Assembly: GCF_021397715.1 (NCBI RefSeq)
Contig: NZ_CP090207.1
Coordinates: 2,914,001-2,978,000 of the forward strand
Length of the DNA: 64,000 nucleotides
Source of the DNA: Pantoea agglomerans
GTDB taxonomy: Bacteria; Pseudomonadota; Gammaproteobacteria; Enterobacterales; Enterobacteriaceae
Direction of reading: 5' to 3'
The position numbers and the translations under genes are program-made. The notes beneath the pieces were generated by a model. The model saw only the letters and a program-made list of their open reading frames with translations, was not told the DNA's origin and did not search any database. This document shows, piece by piece, positions 18,201 through 25,653 of the stretch. Each line of letters starts with the position of its first letter. The stretch's first letter is position 1.

Positions 18201-18422
18201 TCACAAACCATGAACAATGGCGTAACGATCGATGGCGTGGGCAATGTCGCCCGAGGATTTTAACGCGCGGATTTCACTGAATAACCCGGTGGCTTCGGTA
18301 TAGGCTTTGCGCAGGTAACCGAGCCACTGCTTAATGCGTGCTACGTGATACAAGCCGGTATCACCCTGCTTTTCCAGACGGGTATATTTCTGTAATAGCT
18401 TAACGACGTCCGGCCAGGGCAT
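18201..18422 (-). pseudogene. Displaced 3' end of dusC (73 codons)
   Basis: The peptide [20 protein letters not shown]... through [20 protein letters not shown] is a second copy of the DusC C-terminus encoded at 24719-24925. It has its own ending ([17 protein letters not shown]). All N-terminal and catalytic parts of DusC are missing and no ribosome-binding site precedes the first ATG. It is most simply the original 3' end of dusC, pushed 6.5 kb away when foreign DNA carrying a replacement 3' end was inserted. Confidence 0.88.
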
Positions 18423-18424
18423 CG
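18291..18424 (-). repeat. Left copy of the dusC direct repeat
   Basis: 134 bp matching 24791-24924 with only two mismatches (18312 and 18405), at an offset of exactly 6500 bp. Similarity falls off to the left (still alignable to the end of the gene) and stops abruptly to the right of 18424. This abrupt edge is the left insertion boundary. Confidence 0.92.
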
Positions 18425-18588
18425 TTGTCCTCTCAGCGCAGGTTAACTCTACTCAAAACAGGATATAATTTTACCGGCTCGCAGCCATTGCCCAGACGAT
18501 ATGAAGATCCTGATGATGGTTAATAACCCAATTGGAGACGCTATTTTTCAGTTAGTTAACCTAATCGACTGAGCAAAACTCATAAACA

Positions 18589-18623
18589 AAAATATTATTG
18601 CCTCCCGATTAAAAGAGGGAGGC
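18589..18623 (-). terminator. Terminator of the island operon
   Basis: On the minus strand GCCTCCC (18617-18623) pairs with GGGAGGC (18600-18606) around a 10-nt loop and is followed by AATAATATTTTT. It starts 7 nt after the last gene of the operon. Confidence 0.75.
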
Positions 18624-18630
18624 GTAAATC

Positions 18631-19539
18631 TTAAATGTTCCGCTCACTAACAAGCACTCGCTTAAGCCACCTTCCAGTGCCATCATATGACGTATTGTAG
18701 GCATTTCGCGCATGAACAATCTTATGGTTATCGAAAAAAAGCAAATCCCCTGCCTCTAAAACAAAAGATTCAGCCACGGTATCAATCTCCTTTTTAAGTG
18801 CGGCTAACGAAGCACTCGCCTGAGGATCTAACCCTTGTGTTACAGGAAAATCAACTCTGACAAGAGGATCATTTTTCGGACCTGAAATAACAGGCGTAAT
18901 AAGCGCCTTCCCTTTTAGAGAAAAGGTTTCATCATAGCTGATAGTAAATCGTTCCTGACGCAGGATGGCATCAGTTTCAGGTGACAATTTAAATTTCCTT
19001 GCAAAAGCTACTTGCGTTCTGGCACCGTTAAAACCACGAACACACAATAAAGCGCAGAGATTAGGCTGTTGTGGTAAGAAACCATCCTCGACATGCCAAT
19101 CCAGGGTGCAGCTATTCGAGCCTAACTGCGTATTCTCATTACCTTTGATAGGGTAAAGATTGTGGACATGACTTTGTTGGTAAAGATCTATTTTTCCGAT
19201 GAAGTGCTGCAAAGGGCCGCCTTCTAAGGCAAAGGCCGTAATCATCGAGTCAGCGACTGGCATTAATTTATTTTTACAATCATCAGCGTTTACAGGCGTT
19301 GACGGAACAGGTATATCAATAGGTACGCCTTTAATCAGAACAGCAACAAGACCTTCTGGCGCACCCAGTTTTCTGATGGCATCTTTAACTCTTTGCGGTA
19401 ACGATTCTTTTATTTCTGCAATATCCTTTTCTGCCGCTTTTAAAAGGAGCGCTTTTTCATTATCTGTCAAAGTCAGCACCTTTATATCGATCAGCGAAGG
19501 TTTACGCTTAGCCTCAGCTAATATTTTTCGATTATTCAC
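18631..19539 (-). CDS. Fe(II)/2-oxoglutarate-dependent oxygenase, clavaminate synthase/VioC-like
   Basis: 302 residues. The metal-binding triad is visible as HxE in LDWHVEDGF (His149, Glu151) and a distal His276 in FFDNHKIVHARN; GRWLKRVLV (Arg290 or Arg294) fits the 2-oxoglutarate-binding Arg. HxE rather than HxD is the mark of the clavaminate synthase-like branch, which includes the arginine hydroxylase VioC, the asparagine hydroxylase AsnO and several lysine hydroxylases. Likely role: hydroxylating or desaturating a free amino acid or a small peptide made by the operon. It is the last of five co-directional genes, 16 nt after the membrane protein, and is followed by a terminator. The substrate cannot be read from sequence. 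Confidence 0.85.
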   Translation of the reverse strand: MNNRKILAEAKRKPSLIDIKVLTLTDNEKALLLKAAEKDIAEIKESLPQRVKDAIRKLGAPEGLVAVLIKGVPIDIPVPSTPVNADDCKNKLMPVADSMITAFALEGGPLQHFIGKIDLYQQSHVHNLYPIKGNENTQLGSNSCTLDWHVEDGFLPQQPNLCALLCVRGFNGARTQVAFARKFKLSPETDAILRQERFTISYDETFSLKGKALITPVISGPKNDPLVRVDFPVTQGLDPQASASLAALKKEIDTVAESFVLEAGDLLFFDNHKIVHARNAYNTSYDGTGRWLKRVLVSERNI

Positions 19540-19555
19540 ATTCTCTCCTTGTAAT

Positions 19556-20776
19556 TTATACGGTAAATCTTTCCTTTAACGATCTGGCAATCAAAAAAAT
19601 AAAATGCATTAATAATTCAACGATTATTATCATCAGATAAAACAAAAGCGACAATAACAACTGATATTCATCACTCAGAACAATATAGCTTCTTGCCAGA
19701 TAGACCAATATAAAACTCATACCAATTGATGATATTATTATCTTAGTTGAATCCATCATTATTAATTTGGCACGCGTATAAGATCTTACCAGCCAACAAA
19801 GCGAGATAAGCACAGACAAAAGGGCTATCGGACATATCATTGCGCTCAGAGGTTCAATATTTTCAGGCGACATAACGTAAAAAATAAAAATAATATATAT
19901 CGCGCTCATAAAAATGGCCGACATAAAGGCAACGAAAAAAAAACCAAACAATTCAGTTTGTTTTTTTACAGCCGCATCATATCTGATAATAAAGTTTTCA
20001 ACATCGAATATTGATGATGTCGCAATGCAAACCACGCCAAAAAGCATAGCCCATGCTTCTAATTGAAAAGATTTACTGCTGCTATCAGAAGCATTTATAA
20101 GATAAGTAATAAATGAGTTACTCATTAATGCTGAAGCCATGATAAAAAGTGCGGAGAAATAGATCCGAAACATTCCTTCTCCCGAAGTTCCGCGAGGTGT
20201 AGAAAAAATGTTATGTTTTTTGTTATGGACAAAAACAAACAGTATCATTGATTCAATCCAGGCGGCAGAGACTAAGGCGACAACTGGAGCATACGCATTG
20301 CTGAGGCCGTGGCTGATTAACAGGTAACATCCTGAAGTAGAAACAATAAGCCTTACTATCGACGCTGGTAAGATGATCGATGTAGCCTCTTTTAAAATTA
20401 CTACCCCATGAAGATACCTTCTCATTCCAACAGCAAGCAGAGAAATTGAGAAAAGATGACTCAACAATAAATCATAGCCGTGTATTAAACCATAATAAAG
20501 AAAAAGTATGTTTGCCAATATAAAAACTGACAAGATTAGTATAAATGAAAATTTCCGCACTGATGTTACCAGGCCTTGCTTTATCACTACGGTAGTAAGC
20601 GGATACACAAAAGCATTTGCAAACATAAATATCGCCAATGCATTTGCATAATCGATAAGACTTTTATAACTGTAAATGGAAATAATGATGGAAATGACTG
20701 GCAATTCAAGATTTAAAATAGAAGAACTACCTGCGCCTGGCCACCAGGATTTGAGGAGCTTACGGGCAACTGACAT
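19556..20776 (-). CDS. Multi-span membrane protein, possible MATE/flippase-like exporter
   Basis: 406 residues, almost entirely hydrophobic, with about twelve predicted spans and short Lys/Arg-rich loops. The overall pattern (paired spans beginning after a short amphipathic N-terminus, WWPGAGSSSILNLELPVISI) suggests the polysaccharide flippase/MATE superfamily, but I see no diagnostic motif and the assignment is tentative. It sits between the ATP-grasp gene (7-nt gap) and the oxygenase gene (16-nt gap). It is the only membrane protein in the operon, so export of, or immunity to, the product is the natural guess. Base composition is AT-rich like its neighbours. Confidence 0.6.
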   Translation of the reverse strand: MSVARKLLKSWWPGAGSSSILNLELPVISIIISIYSYKSLIDYANALAIFMFANAFVYPLTTVVIKQGLVTSVRKFSFILILSVFILANILFLYYGLIHGYDLLLSHLFSISLLAVGMRRYLHGVVILKEATSIILPASIVRLIVSTSGCYLLISHGLSNAYAPVVALVSAAWIESMILFVFVHNKKHNIFSTPRGTSGEGMFRIYFSALFIMASALMSNSFITYLINASDSSSKSFQLEAWAMLFGVVCIATSSIFDVENFIIRYDAAVKKQTELFGFFFVAFMSAIFMSAIYIIFIFYVMSPENIEPLSAMICPIALLSVLISLCWLVRSYTRAKLIMMDSTKIIISSIGMSFILVYLARSYIVLSDEYQLLLSLLFYLMIIIVELLMHFIFLIARSLKERFTV

Positions 20777-20783
20777 AGACCAC

Positions 20784-22031
20784 CTACTTATAAGGATTAA
20801 ATTCTTCTAAGAGTTTTTTATAGTCTGTTTGCAGTCTAATGTATTCCTTGTTTTCTAAAAGAATGCCACATACTTTGTCTCTGACGCTGGTCGGTTTTTT
20901 CTGAACTTTCCCGTCTTCTAGATCCCAGGTTATCGTCACTTTACTGGTCAATACTTGAGGTTCAACTTTTCTGACTTTCATTCCTTCCTTTTGTGGGAAC
21001 CAAATCCACGCTGAATGATTGTTAGCATCAATTTTTAACGTTCTGAACAAATTCATTTGTAATAAAAAATGCTGCTCTTCGATATTATATCCTCTTGCTA
21101 GTTTATGCATTTGCGGGATCCAGCCTCCGGGAGCACGAGCTGCGATTTCGACAAAGACGACCTGGTTATCTTTGGTGAGAAAAACCTCCAAATGGATCGC
21201 ACCATCAGGCAAGCATTCAAAGGCAGCAAGTATATCGATGGTGGCTTGAGATAAAATTTCAAATTCATTATCTGATTTTCTGATTTGCACGCTTCCTAAT
21301 GCAACTCCATCTAAAAAATCAGCATTCGGGCAAGAATATTTGCATATCAACCGCTCAATCATCGCACCATCTTTTATCAAAATATCAATATGATACAAAT
21401 CCCCTTTGATAAACTCATCAATTTCATAATTAAGATTTAATTTATTTTTTTCACACCATTTGTTTAGTTGCGAACGATTGAAAATTTTAGCGACATTTTC
21501 GCTTCCAGCTGAATCGACTTGCTTAGCAAAAACAGGATACCCTAACTTTTTTTCGATATGATTGAGATAGTCGTCTGCTTTATTAGTAAACTCTCCCGGA
21601 TTGAACTCAATCACGTCAGGAATTTTAACGCTCGATTTTGAAACCACTTTTTTCATAATGATTTTATTTATAAAGGGAAAAATATCTTTTTCAGATATAC
21701 CAGCAATACCAAAACAATCACGTATCTGAGCTGCAAGCCCTAAGAAATACTCATCATTAGTCACTACTCTAACCTGGCTGAAATCGGTGCAGTTTTCCTT
21801 TTTAAAAATTGTTTCACAGGCCTTTTTGACATTATCATAATCAAATTCATCACAAAGAATGTGCTCAGAAAAAGCACATTTATTACTCTCGCTAAGATTC
21901 GCGTTCCCGGTATGACCAGTAATTAAAAAAAGCTTAGACTTTATGGCATGAGTGGCAAGGTATTTCCAATCCGCGCGAAAAGTAACTATGTTTTGTAAAA
22001 CGATAATGATGCTTTTAGTTGCTGTTTCCAT
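20784..22031 (-). CDS. ATP-grasp ligase
   Basis: 415 residues. The central ATP-grasp domain shows a nucleotide-binding Lys in GYPVFAKQVDSAGSENV (Lys170) and the metal-binding acidic residues in IHLEVFL (Glu282) and VVFVEIAARAPGGW (Glu295). The arrangement resembles the L-amino acid ligases and carboxylate-amine ligases that build dipeptide antibiotics (BacD, DdaG/DdaF type). It would form an amide bond from a carboxylate and an amine with ATP. The start at 22031 overlaps the aminomutase gene by 17 nt and has GGAG 7 nt upstream, so translation is probably coupled. This is the only bond-forming enzyme visible: no NRPS or carrier-protein gene is present. Confidence 0.82.
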   Translation of the reverse strand: METATKSIIIVLQNIVTFRADWKYLATHAIKSKLFLITGHTGNANLSESNKCAFSEHILCDEFDYDNVKKACETIFKKENCTDFSQVRVVTNDEYFLGLAAQIRDCFGIAGISEKDIFPFINKIIMKKVVSKSSVKIPDVIEFNPGEFTNKADDYLNHIEKKLGYPVFAKQVDSAGSENVAKIFNRSQLNKWCEKNKLNLNYEIDEFIKGDLYHIDILIKDGAMIERLICKYSCPNADFLDGVALGSVQIRKSDNEFEILSQATIDILAAFECLPDGAIHLEVFLTKDNQVVFVEIAARAPGGWIPQMHKLARGYNIEEQHFLLQMNLFRTLKIDANNHSAWIWFPQKEGMKVRKVEPQVLTSKVTITWDLEDGKVQKKPTSVRDKVCGILLENKEYIRLQTDYKKLLEEFNPYK

Positions 22032-23001
22032 CGCACTTCTCCCATGTATCTGTGCTGATATTGACGCCTGTAAAATCTCTGACCATCCCGGAATTAAAAT
22101 CCCAATGATTCCCTGGAATAATCACTTTCCCGATCCCTTTAGGGATATCTATTACATGCTGAGGGAACGCAAGACCGGATAATTCATTTCTAAGTTCAGT
22201 CATAATCTTAATCTCGTCGTCAAGCGACATGACAAAACTTCGCGTAGAATAAACCTCCTGACCATGATAGATATAATAAGGACGAACACCCAATTCGAAC
22301 AATTTCAAAAACAGTTGCTTTAAAACATCCTTATTATCATTAACACTTTTTAAAAATACAGTCTGGGTAAGCAGAATATATCCCATTTTGCGAAATCGGT
22401 TTATTGCGTCAATGATTTCAGGCCGTAACTCATCGGGATGATCAATATGAAGGCTCAGATAAACAACATTGGTTGTTGTTACTATTTCACCCATAAGTTC
22501 CCAGTTAATTTTTCCCGGATTTTGCAAAGGGAGGCGCGTGTGAATACGAACAACTTTTATATGCTCAATTTTACGTAACTCAGAGAACAGGTGTTGCAAC
22601 CCTTTAGGATTCATAAGAGGATCACCACCACTCGCGATGACCTCATAGATGTCGGGATTACTTTTAATATAATTGACAATATTATTTATTTGTTCTTTCC
22701 TGAGCCAACCATCAACATCTAAGCCAACCCCAACCCGATCTTGTCTTTCACAGTAACGACAGTTGGCAGCACATGTATAGGATAAAAGAACTAATAATTG
22801 CCCTTCATATTTTTTTACAGCTCCGGCAACAGGTGACGATTTCTTTTCGTTCAGTAAATCAACATTTACGTTTGCATAAGGATTTTCACTATCCGGATTA
22901 AATTGATACATCGCTTTAACTGACGAACTCTTTTCCATCAGACTATCCAGATACTTTGTGGTTTTTTGAGCAAAAACTTTATTATTTTCTTTATCTTCCA
23001 T
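22015..23001 (-). CDS. Radical SAM/PLP aminomutase, lysine 2,3-aminomutase (KamA/EpmB) family
   Basis: 328 residues, nearer EpmB (342) than clostridial KamA (416). The iron-sulfur motif CX3CX2C is Cys77, Cys81, Cys84 (CAANCRYC), and SGGDPLMNP is the SAM-binding GGD/P segment. The PLP lysine is Lys292, seven residues after Asp285 (DIPKGIGK), with the same spacing as Asp330-Lys337 in Clostridium KamA. The second lysine-binding acid of KamA, Asp293, aligns with Gln248 (PYYIYHGQ), so the substrate may not be lysine. The family moves an alpha-amino group to the beta carbon. The gene starts 2 nt after the dehydrogenase and overlaps the ATP-grasp gene. It is a second family member in kind, not EpmB itself, given the HGQ change and the context. 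Confidence 0.87.
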   Translation of the reverse strand: MEDKENNKVFAQKTTKYLDSLMEKSSSVKAMYQFNPDSENPYANVNVDLLNEKKSSPVAGAVKKYEGQLLVLLSYTCAANCRYCERQDRVGVGLDVDGWLRKEQINNIVNYIKSNPDIYEVIASGGDPLMNPKGLQHLFSELRKIEHIKVVRIHTRLPLQNPGKINWELMGEIVTTTNVVYLSLHIDHPDELRPEIIDAINRFRKMGYILLTQTVFLKSVNDNKDVLKQLFLKLFELGVRPYYIYHGQEVYSTRSFVMSLDDEIKIMTELRNELSGLAFPQHVIDIPKGIGKVIIPGNHWDFNSGMVRDFTGVNISTDTWEKCDGNSN

Positions 23002-23003
23002 TT

Positions 23004-24005
23004 TTACGACTCCCCCTCATAACCTGTACATCTGATTTCGTTCCTGACTGATTTTCCAGCTAATAAATCCCGGGCCATTGTTGCTGATTTAACCCGCATC
23101 TCTTTAAATGATTCTTCTGTATAAAAGGCTGAGTGCGCGGTTAATATTACATTTTCATTTAATTTCAAATAGGGATGTACCCTTGGCTCTTCCTGAATGA
23201 CATCCAGCCCCGCAGAAGAAACTTTCCCAGACTTAAACGCATTAACAAGGCCAGGTGTATCAATAATGGCTCCTCGGGCCGTGTTGATTATCACTACTCC
23301 TTTTCTCATTTTTTCAAAAGATTGATCATTCAACATTGCATAGGAGGTTTTATTAAGTGAAGCATTGACCGATATAAAATCTGAACTAATCAATAGTTCA
23401 TCCAGATTTTCAGTACGAACCACACCCATTGACTTGTCTAGCCCGCTTACAACATAGGGATCAAAAAACTGCACATTCAATCCAAAACTTTTAGCTCGTA
23501 ATGCCACTGAGGCACCAATCCTGCCAAAACCAATAATACCTAATGTTTTACCACGCAAACGAACGGACGGTTTAATGCATGACCAATCCCACTGGTTTTT
23601 ATTAACCGCATCATCAGAAATTTTTAGTTTTCTGACACAGGCGAGCAATAACGCTATTGTATGATCCGCGACTTCTTCTGTTCCATAATCTGGAATGTTA
23701 AAAACCTGAATTTGACGCTTATTGGCTGCTTCGACATCAATGTTGTCATAACCCACTGCAACTTTTATTATGGCCTGACAATGAGGTGTTTTTTTAAAAA
23801 AAGAGTCATCAAATTGAATGGCTGGAATACACGCCCATACTAAGATAACAGAAGCTTTATGTAAGAATTTTTCATCCAGTTCGCTTAAACTGGAGATGTG
23901 AGTCAGAACGACATCGTTACCACTATTGATTTGTCTTTCAACACATGGAGTGTCAAAATGATGTTCTGTCGTTGAATCGATAATTAATATTGTATCCCTG
24001 TTCAT
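23004..24005 (-). CDS. D-isomer-specific 2-hydroxyacid dehydrogenase
   Basis: 333 residues from ATG 24005; the ATG just before it (24008) is too close to AGGTGG. The domain order is that of phosphoglycerate dehydrogenase/CtBP-type enzymes: substrate-binding halves around a Rossmann fold with GIIGFGRIG (about 157-165, numbered from 24008) and Asp183 to favour NAD. The catalytic triad is Arg245 (NTARGAIID), Glu273 or Glu274 (QEEP) and His292 (TAHSAF). It interconverts a 2-keto acid and a D-2-hydroxy acid. As first gene of the operon it could make a hydroxy- or keto-acid building block; no substrate is implied by sequence. AT-rich and AAA-rich codon use unlike the flanking chromosome. Confidence 0.87.
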   Translation of the reverse strand: MNRDTILIIDSTTEHHFDTPCVERQINSGNDVVLTHISSLSELDEKFLHKASVILVWACIPAIQFDDSFFKKTPHCQAIIKVAVGYDNIDVEAANKRQIQVFNIPDYGTEEVADHTIALLLACVRKLKISDDAVNKNQWDWSCIKPSVRLRGKTLGIIGFGRIGASVALRAKSFGLNVQFFDPYVVSGLDKSMGVVRTENLDELLISSDFISVNASLNKTSYAMLNDQSFEKMRKGVVIINTARGAIIDTPGLVNAFKSGKVSSAGLDVIQEEPRVHPYLKLNENVILTAHSAFYTEESFKEMRVKSATMARDLLAGKSVRNEIRCTGYEGES

Positions 24006-24008
24006 CAT

Positions 24009-24718
24009 TTACCACCTATCCATTGGCTTTTTTTCATACTAATTCGACAGATTCGGTTCAGCAAAGAGAAATAAATTACTTCCTGACTTTTTATTGATAT
24101 AAATCATTATTTAAACAATCAGCTTTTGCGCTCACCTTCTCTGTCTTATCCCAACAGTAACGTAAATTGGATACGTCTTTCCAGTTATTTACCCGCATCA
24201 AGCCTGGATAAACAATTGTTATCAGGAGTCTGGCGTCATTGTTCAGGCCTGCATGATGATGATTCACCGCAGCAGGTAACAATAAATCGGAATTGGATGA
24301 GTAATCAAAAAATTAACACTTTGTTTTTATTAAATAATTTAACATGGCTATGTTAGATTCATCATCGATACTGACGAGATAGATTGGCTAATTAGCTGAC
24401 AGCTTTAAAGCCGTTGTTTTGATAGAAAGTGAAGTGAGGGTCGGCGCTTTTGACTATGAAAATTTAGGGTGATAGGGAATGGCAGACAGATAGAATTTAA
24501 CGTAAATAAGAAGGAAAGCGGCCAGATAAATTCCAGAACATGCGTGGTAAGAAAGAGTCAATCACAGCTGATTTCTGACTGAATCATTCCAGACTATTTC
24601 TGCCGTTTAATGAGTGAAGTAATCTCTTTTGCACTATTCGGATTGAATGTTCGATGCAATGTTCAAACTTAATATCCCTTTTACATCGCGAGTACTCAGA
24701 CCAGGCCCTATCTGGCAA
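24009..24718. other. AT-rich upstream region of the island operon
   Basis: 710 nt with no convincing gene. It must contain the operon promoter on the minus strand. A 6-bp inverted repeat TAACAT/ATGTTA (24340-24355) and an FNR-like box (24094-24107) are the only organised motifs I see. A 63-codon minus-strand frame (24091-24282) lacks a recognisable relative and a good ribosome-binding site. No integrase, transposase or regulator gene is present. Confidence 0.55.
24094..24107 (-). promoter_or_regulatory. FNR-like palindrome upstream of the island operon
   Basis: TTGATATAAATCAT matches the FNR consensus TTGAT-N4-ATCAA at nine of ten fixed positions. It lies about 90 nt upstream of the dehydrogenase start. 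The region is AT-rich, so a chance match is quite possible. Confidence 0.3.
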
Positions 24719-25651
24719 TTACATTCGCTGGATAGCGTTTGCAATATCTTTGGACGTTTTCAGCGCGCGGATCTCACTGAATAACCCGTCGGCTTCGGTA
24801 TAGGCTTTGCGAAGGTAACCGAGCCACTGCTTAATGCGTGCTACGTGATACAAGCCGGTATCACCCTGCTTTTCCAGACGGGTATATTTCTGTAATAGCT
24901 TAACAACGTCCGGCCAGGGCATCGGCGGTTCGTTGTACTTCACCACCCGACTAAGGTTGGGAATACTGAGCGCGCCACGGCCTAACATCACCGCCTCACA
25001 GCCGGTAATCCGCAGGCAGTCCTGCGCACTTTGCCAGTCAAAAATCTCGCCGTTGGCGATCACCGGAATCTTCAGCCGCTGGCGAATCTCGCCAATCGCC
25101 TGCCAGTTAATGGCGTCAGCACGATAACCGTCTTCCTTGGTCCGGCCGTGTACCACCAGTTCAGTGGCACCTGCCTGTTCTGCCGCGTCGGCAATCTCCA
25201 GACTGCGGGCGCTGGAGTCCCAGCCAAGCCGTACTTTGACCGTTACCGGCAAATCTGCAGGCACCGCTTCACGCATCGCTTTCGCGCCGCGATAGATCAG
25301 ATCGGGATCTTTAAGAAGAGTGGCACCGCCGCCGCTGCCATTCACCAGTTTCGACGGACAGCCGCAGTTGAGGTCAACACCCCAGGAGCCGAGTTCCACC
25401 GCGCGGGCGGCGTTTTCAGCTAACCATTCGGGATGCTGCCCCAGCAGCTGCAGACGCACCCGCGTGCCGGAAGGCGTGCGGCTGGCATGTTGCAGTTCGG
25501 GGCAGAGACGGTAGAAGGATTTTACCGGCAGCAGTTGATCGACCACGCGCAAAAACTCAGTGATGCACAAATCGTAGTCGTTCACTTCCGATAACAGCTG
25601 GCGCACCAGCGAATCAAGCACGCCCTCCATCGGCGCCAGTAAAACCCTCAT
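24719..25651 (-). CDS. dusC: tRNA-dihydrouridine(16) synthase
   Basis: 310 residues (E. coli DusC 315). FMN-binding barrel features: [13 protein letters not shown] at the start, the catalytic Cys in [17 protein letters not shown] (about 95-111), [19 protein letters not shown] and [10 protein letters not shown], followed by a C-terminal helical RNA-binding domain. DusC reduces uridine 16 in tRNAs. The last third is duplicated at 18201-18422; the ending here ([11 protein letters not shown]) differs from that fragment's, so this full copy may be a chimera whose 3' end came with the insertion. It starts 2 nt after rhlE and is probably co-transcribed with it, an arrangement not found in E. coli. 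Confidence 0.93.
   Translation of the reverse strand: MRVLLAPMEGVLDSLVRQLLSEVNDYDLCITEFLRVVDQLLPVKSFYRLCPELQHASRTPSGTRVRLQLLGQHPEWLAENAARAVELGSWGVDLNCGCPSKLVNGSGGGATLLKDPDLIYRGAKAMREAVPADLPVTVKVRLGWDSSARSLEIADAAEQAGATELVVHGRTKEDGYRADAINWQAIGEIRQRLKIPVIANGEIFDWQSAQDCLRITGCEAVMLGRGALSIPNLSRVVKYNEPPMPWPDVVKLLQKYTRLEKQGDTGLYHVARIKQWLGYLRKAYTEADGLFSEIRALKTSKDIANAIQRM
24791..24924 (-). repeat. Right copy of the dusC direct repeat
   Basis: Matches 18291-18424 with two mismatches in 134 bp. It lies inside the intact dusC gene and marks the right-hand side of the inserted segment. Confidence 0.92.
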
Positions 25652-25653
25652 AC

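Noticed and set aside
18201..18422. Functional small tRNA-binding protein made from the DusC C-terminal domain
   Set aside because: No ribosome-binding site and an obvious origin as a displaced gene end; expression is unlikely though not excluded.
24091..24282. 63-codon minus-strand frame upstream of the island operon
   Set aside because: No recognisable relative and no ribosome-binding site; it covers the likely promoter region of the operon.
24126..24356. 76-codon plus-strand frame in the same region
   Set aside because: Starts without a ribosome-binding site and overlaps the minus-strand frame; no similarity recognised.
18425..24718. Integrase, transposase or toxin-antitoxin genes inside the dusC insertion
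   Set aside because: Looked for on both strands; every long frame is accounted for by the five operon genes and none resembles a recombinase or toxin.
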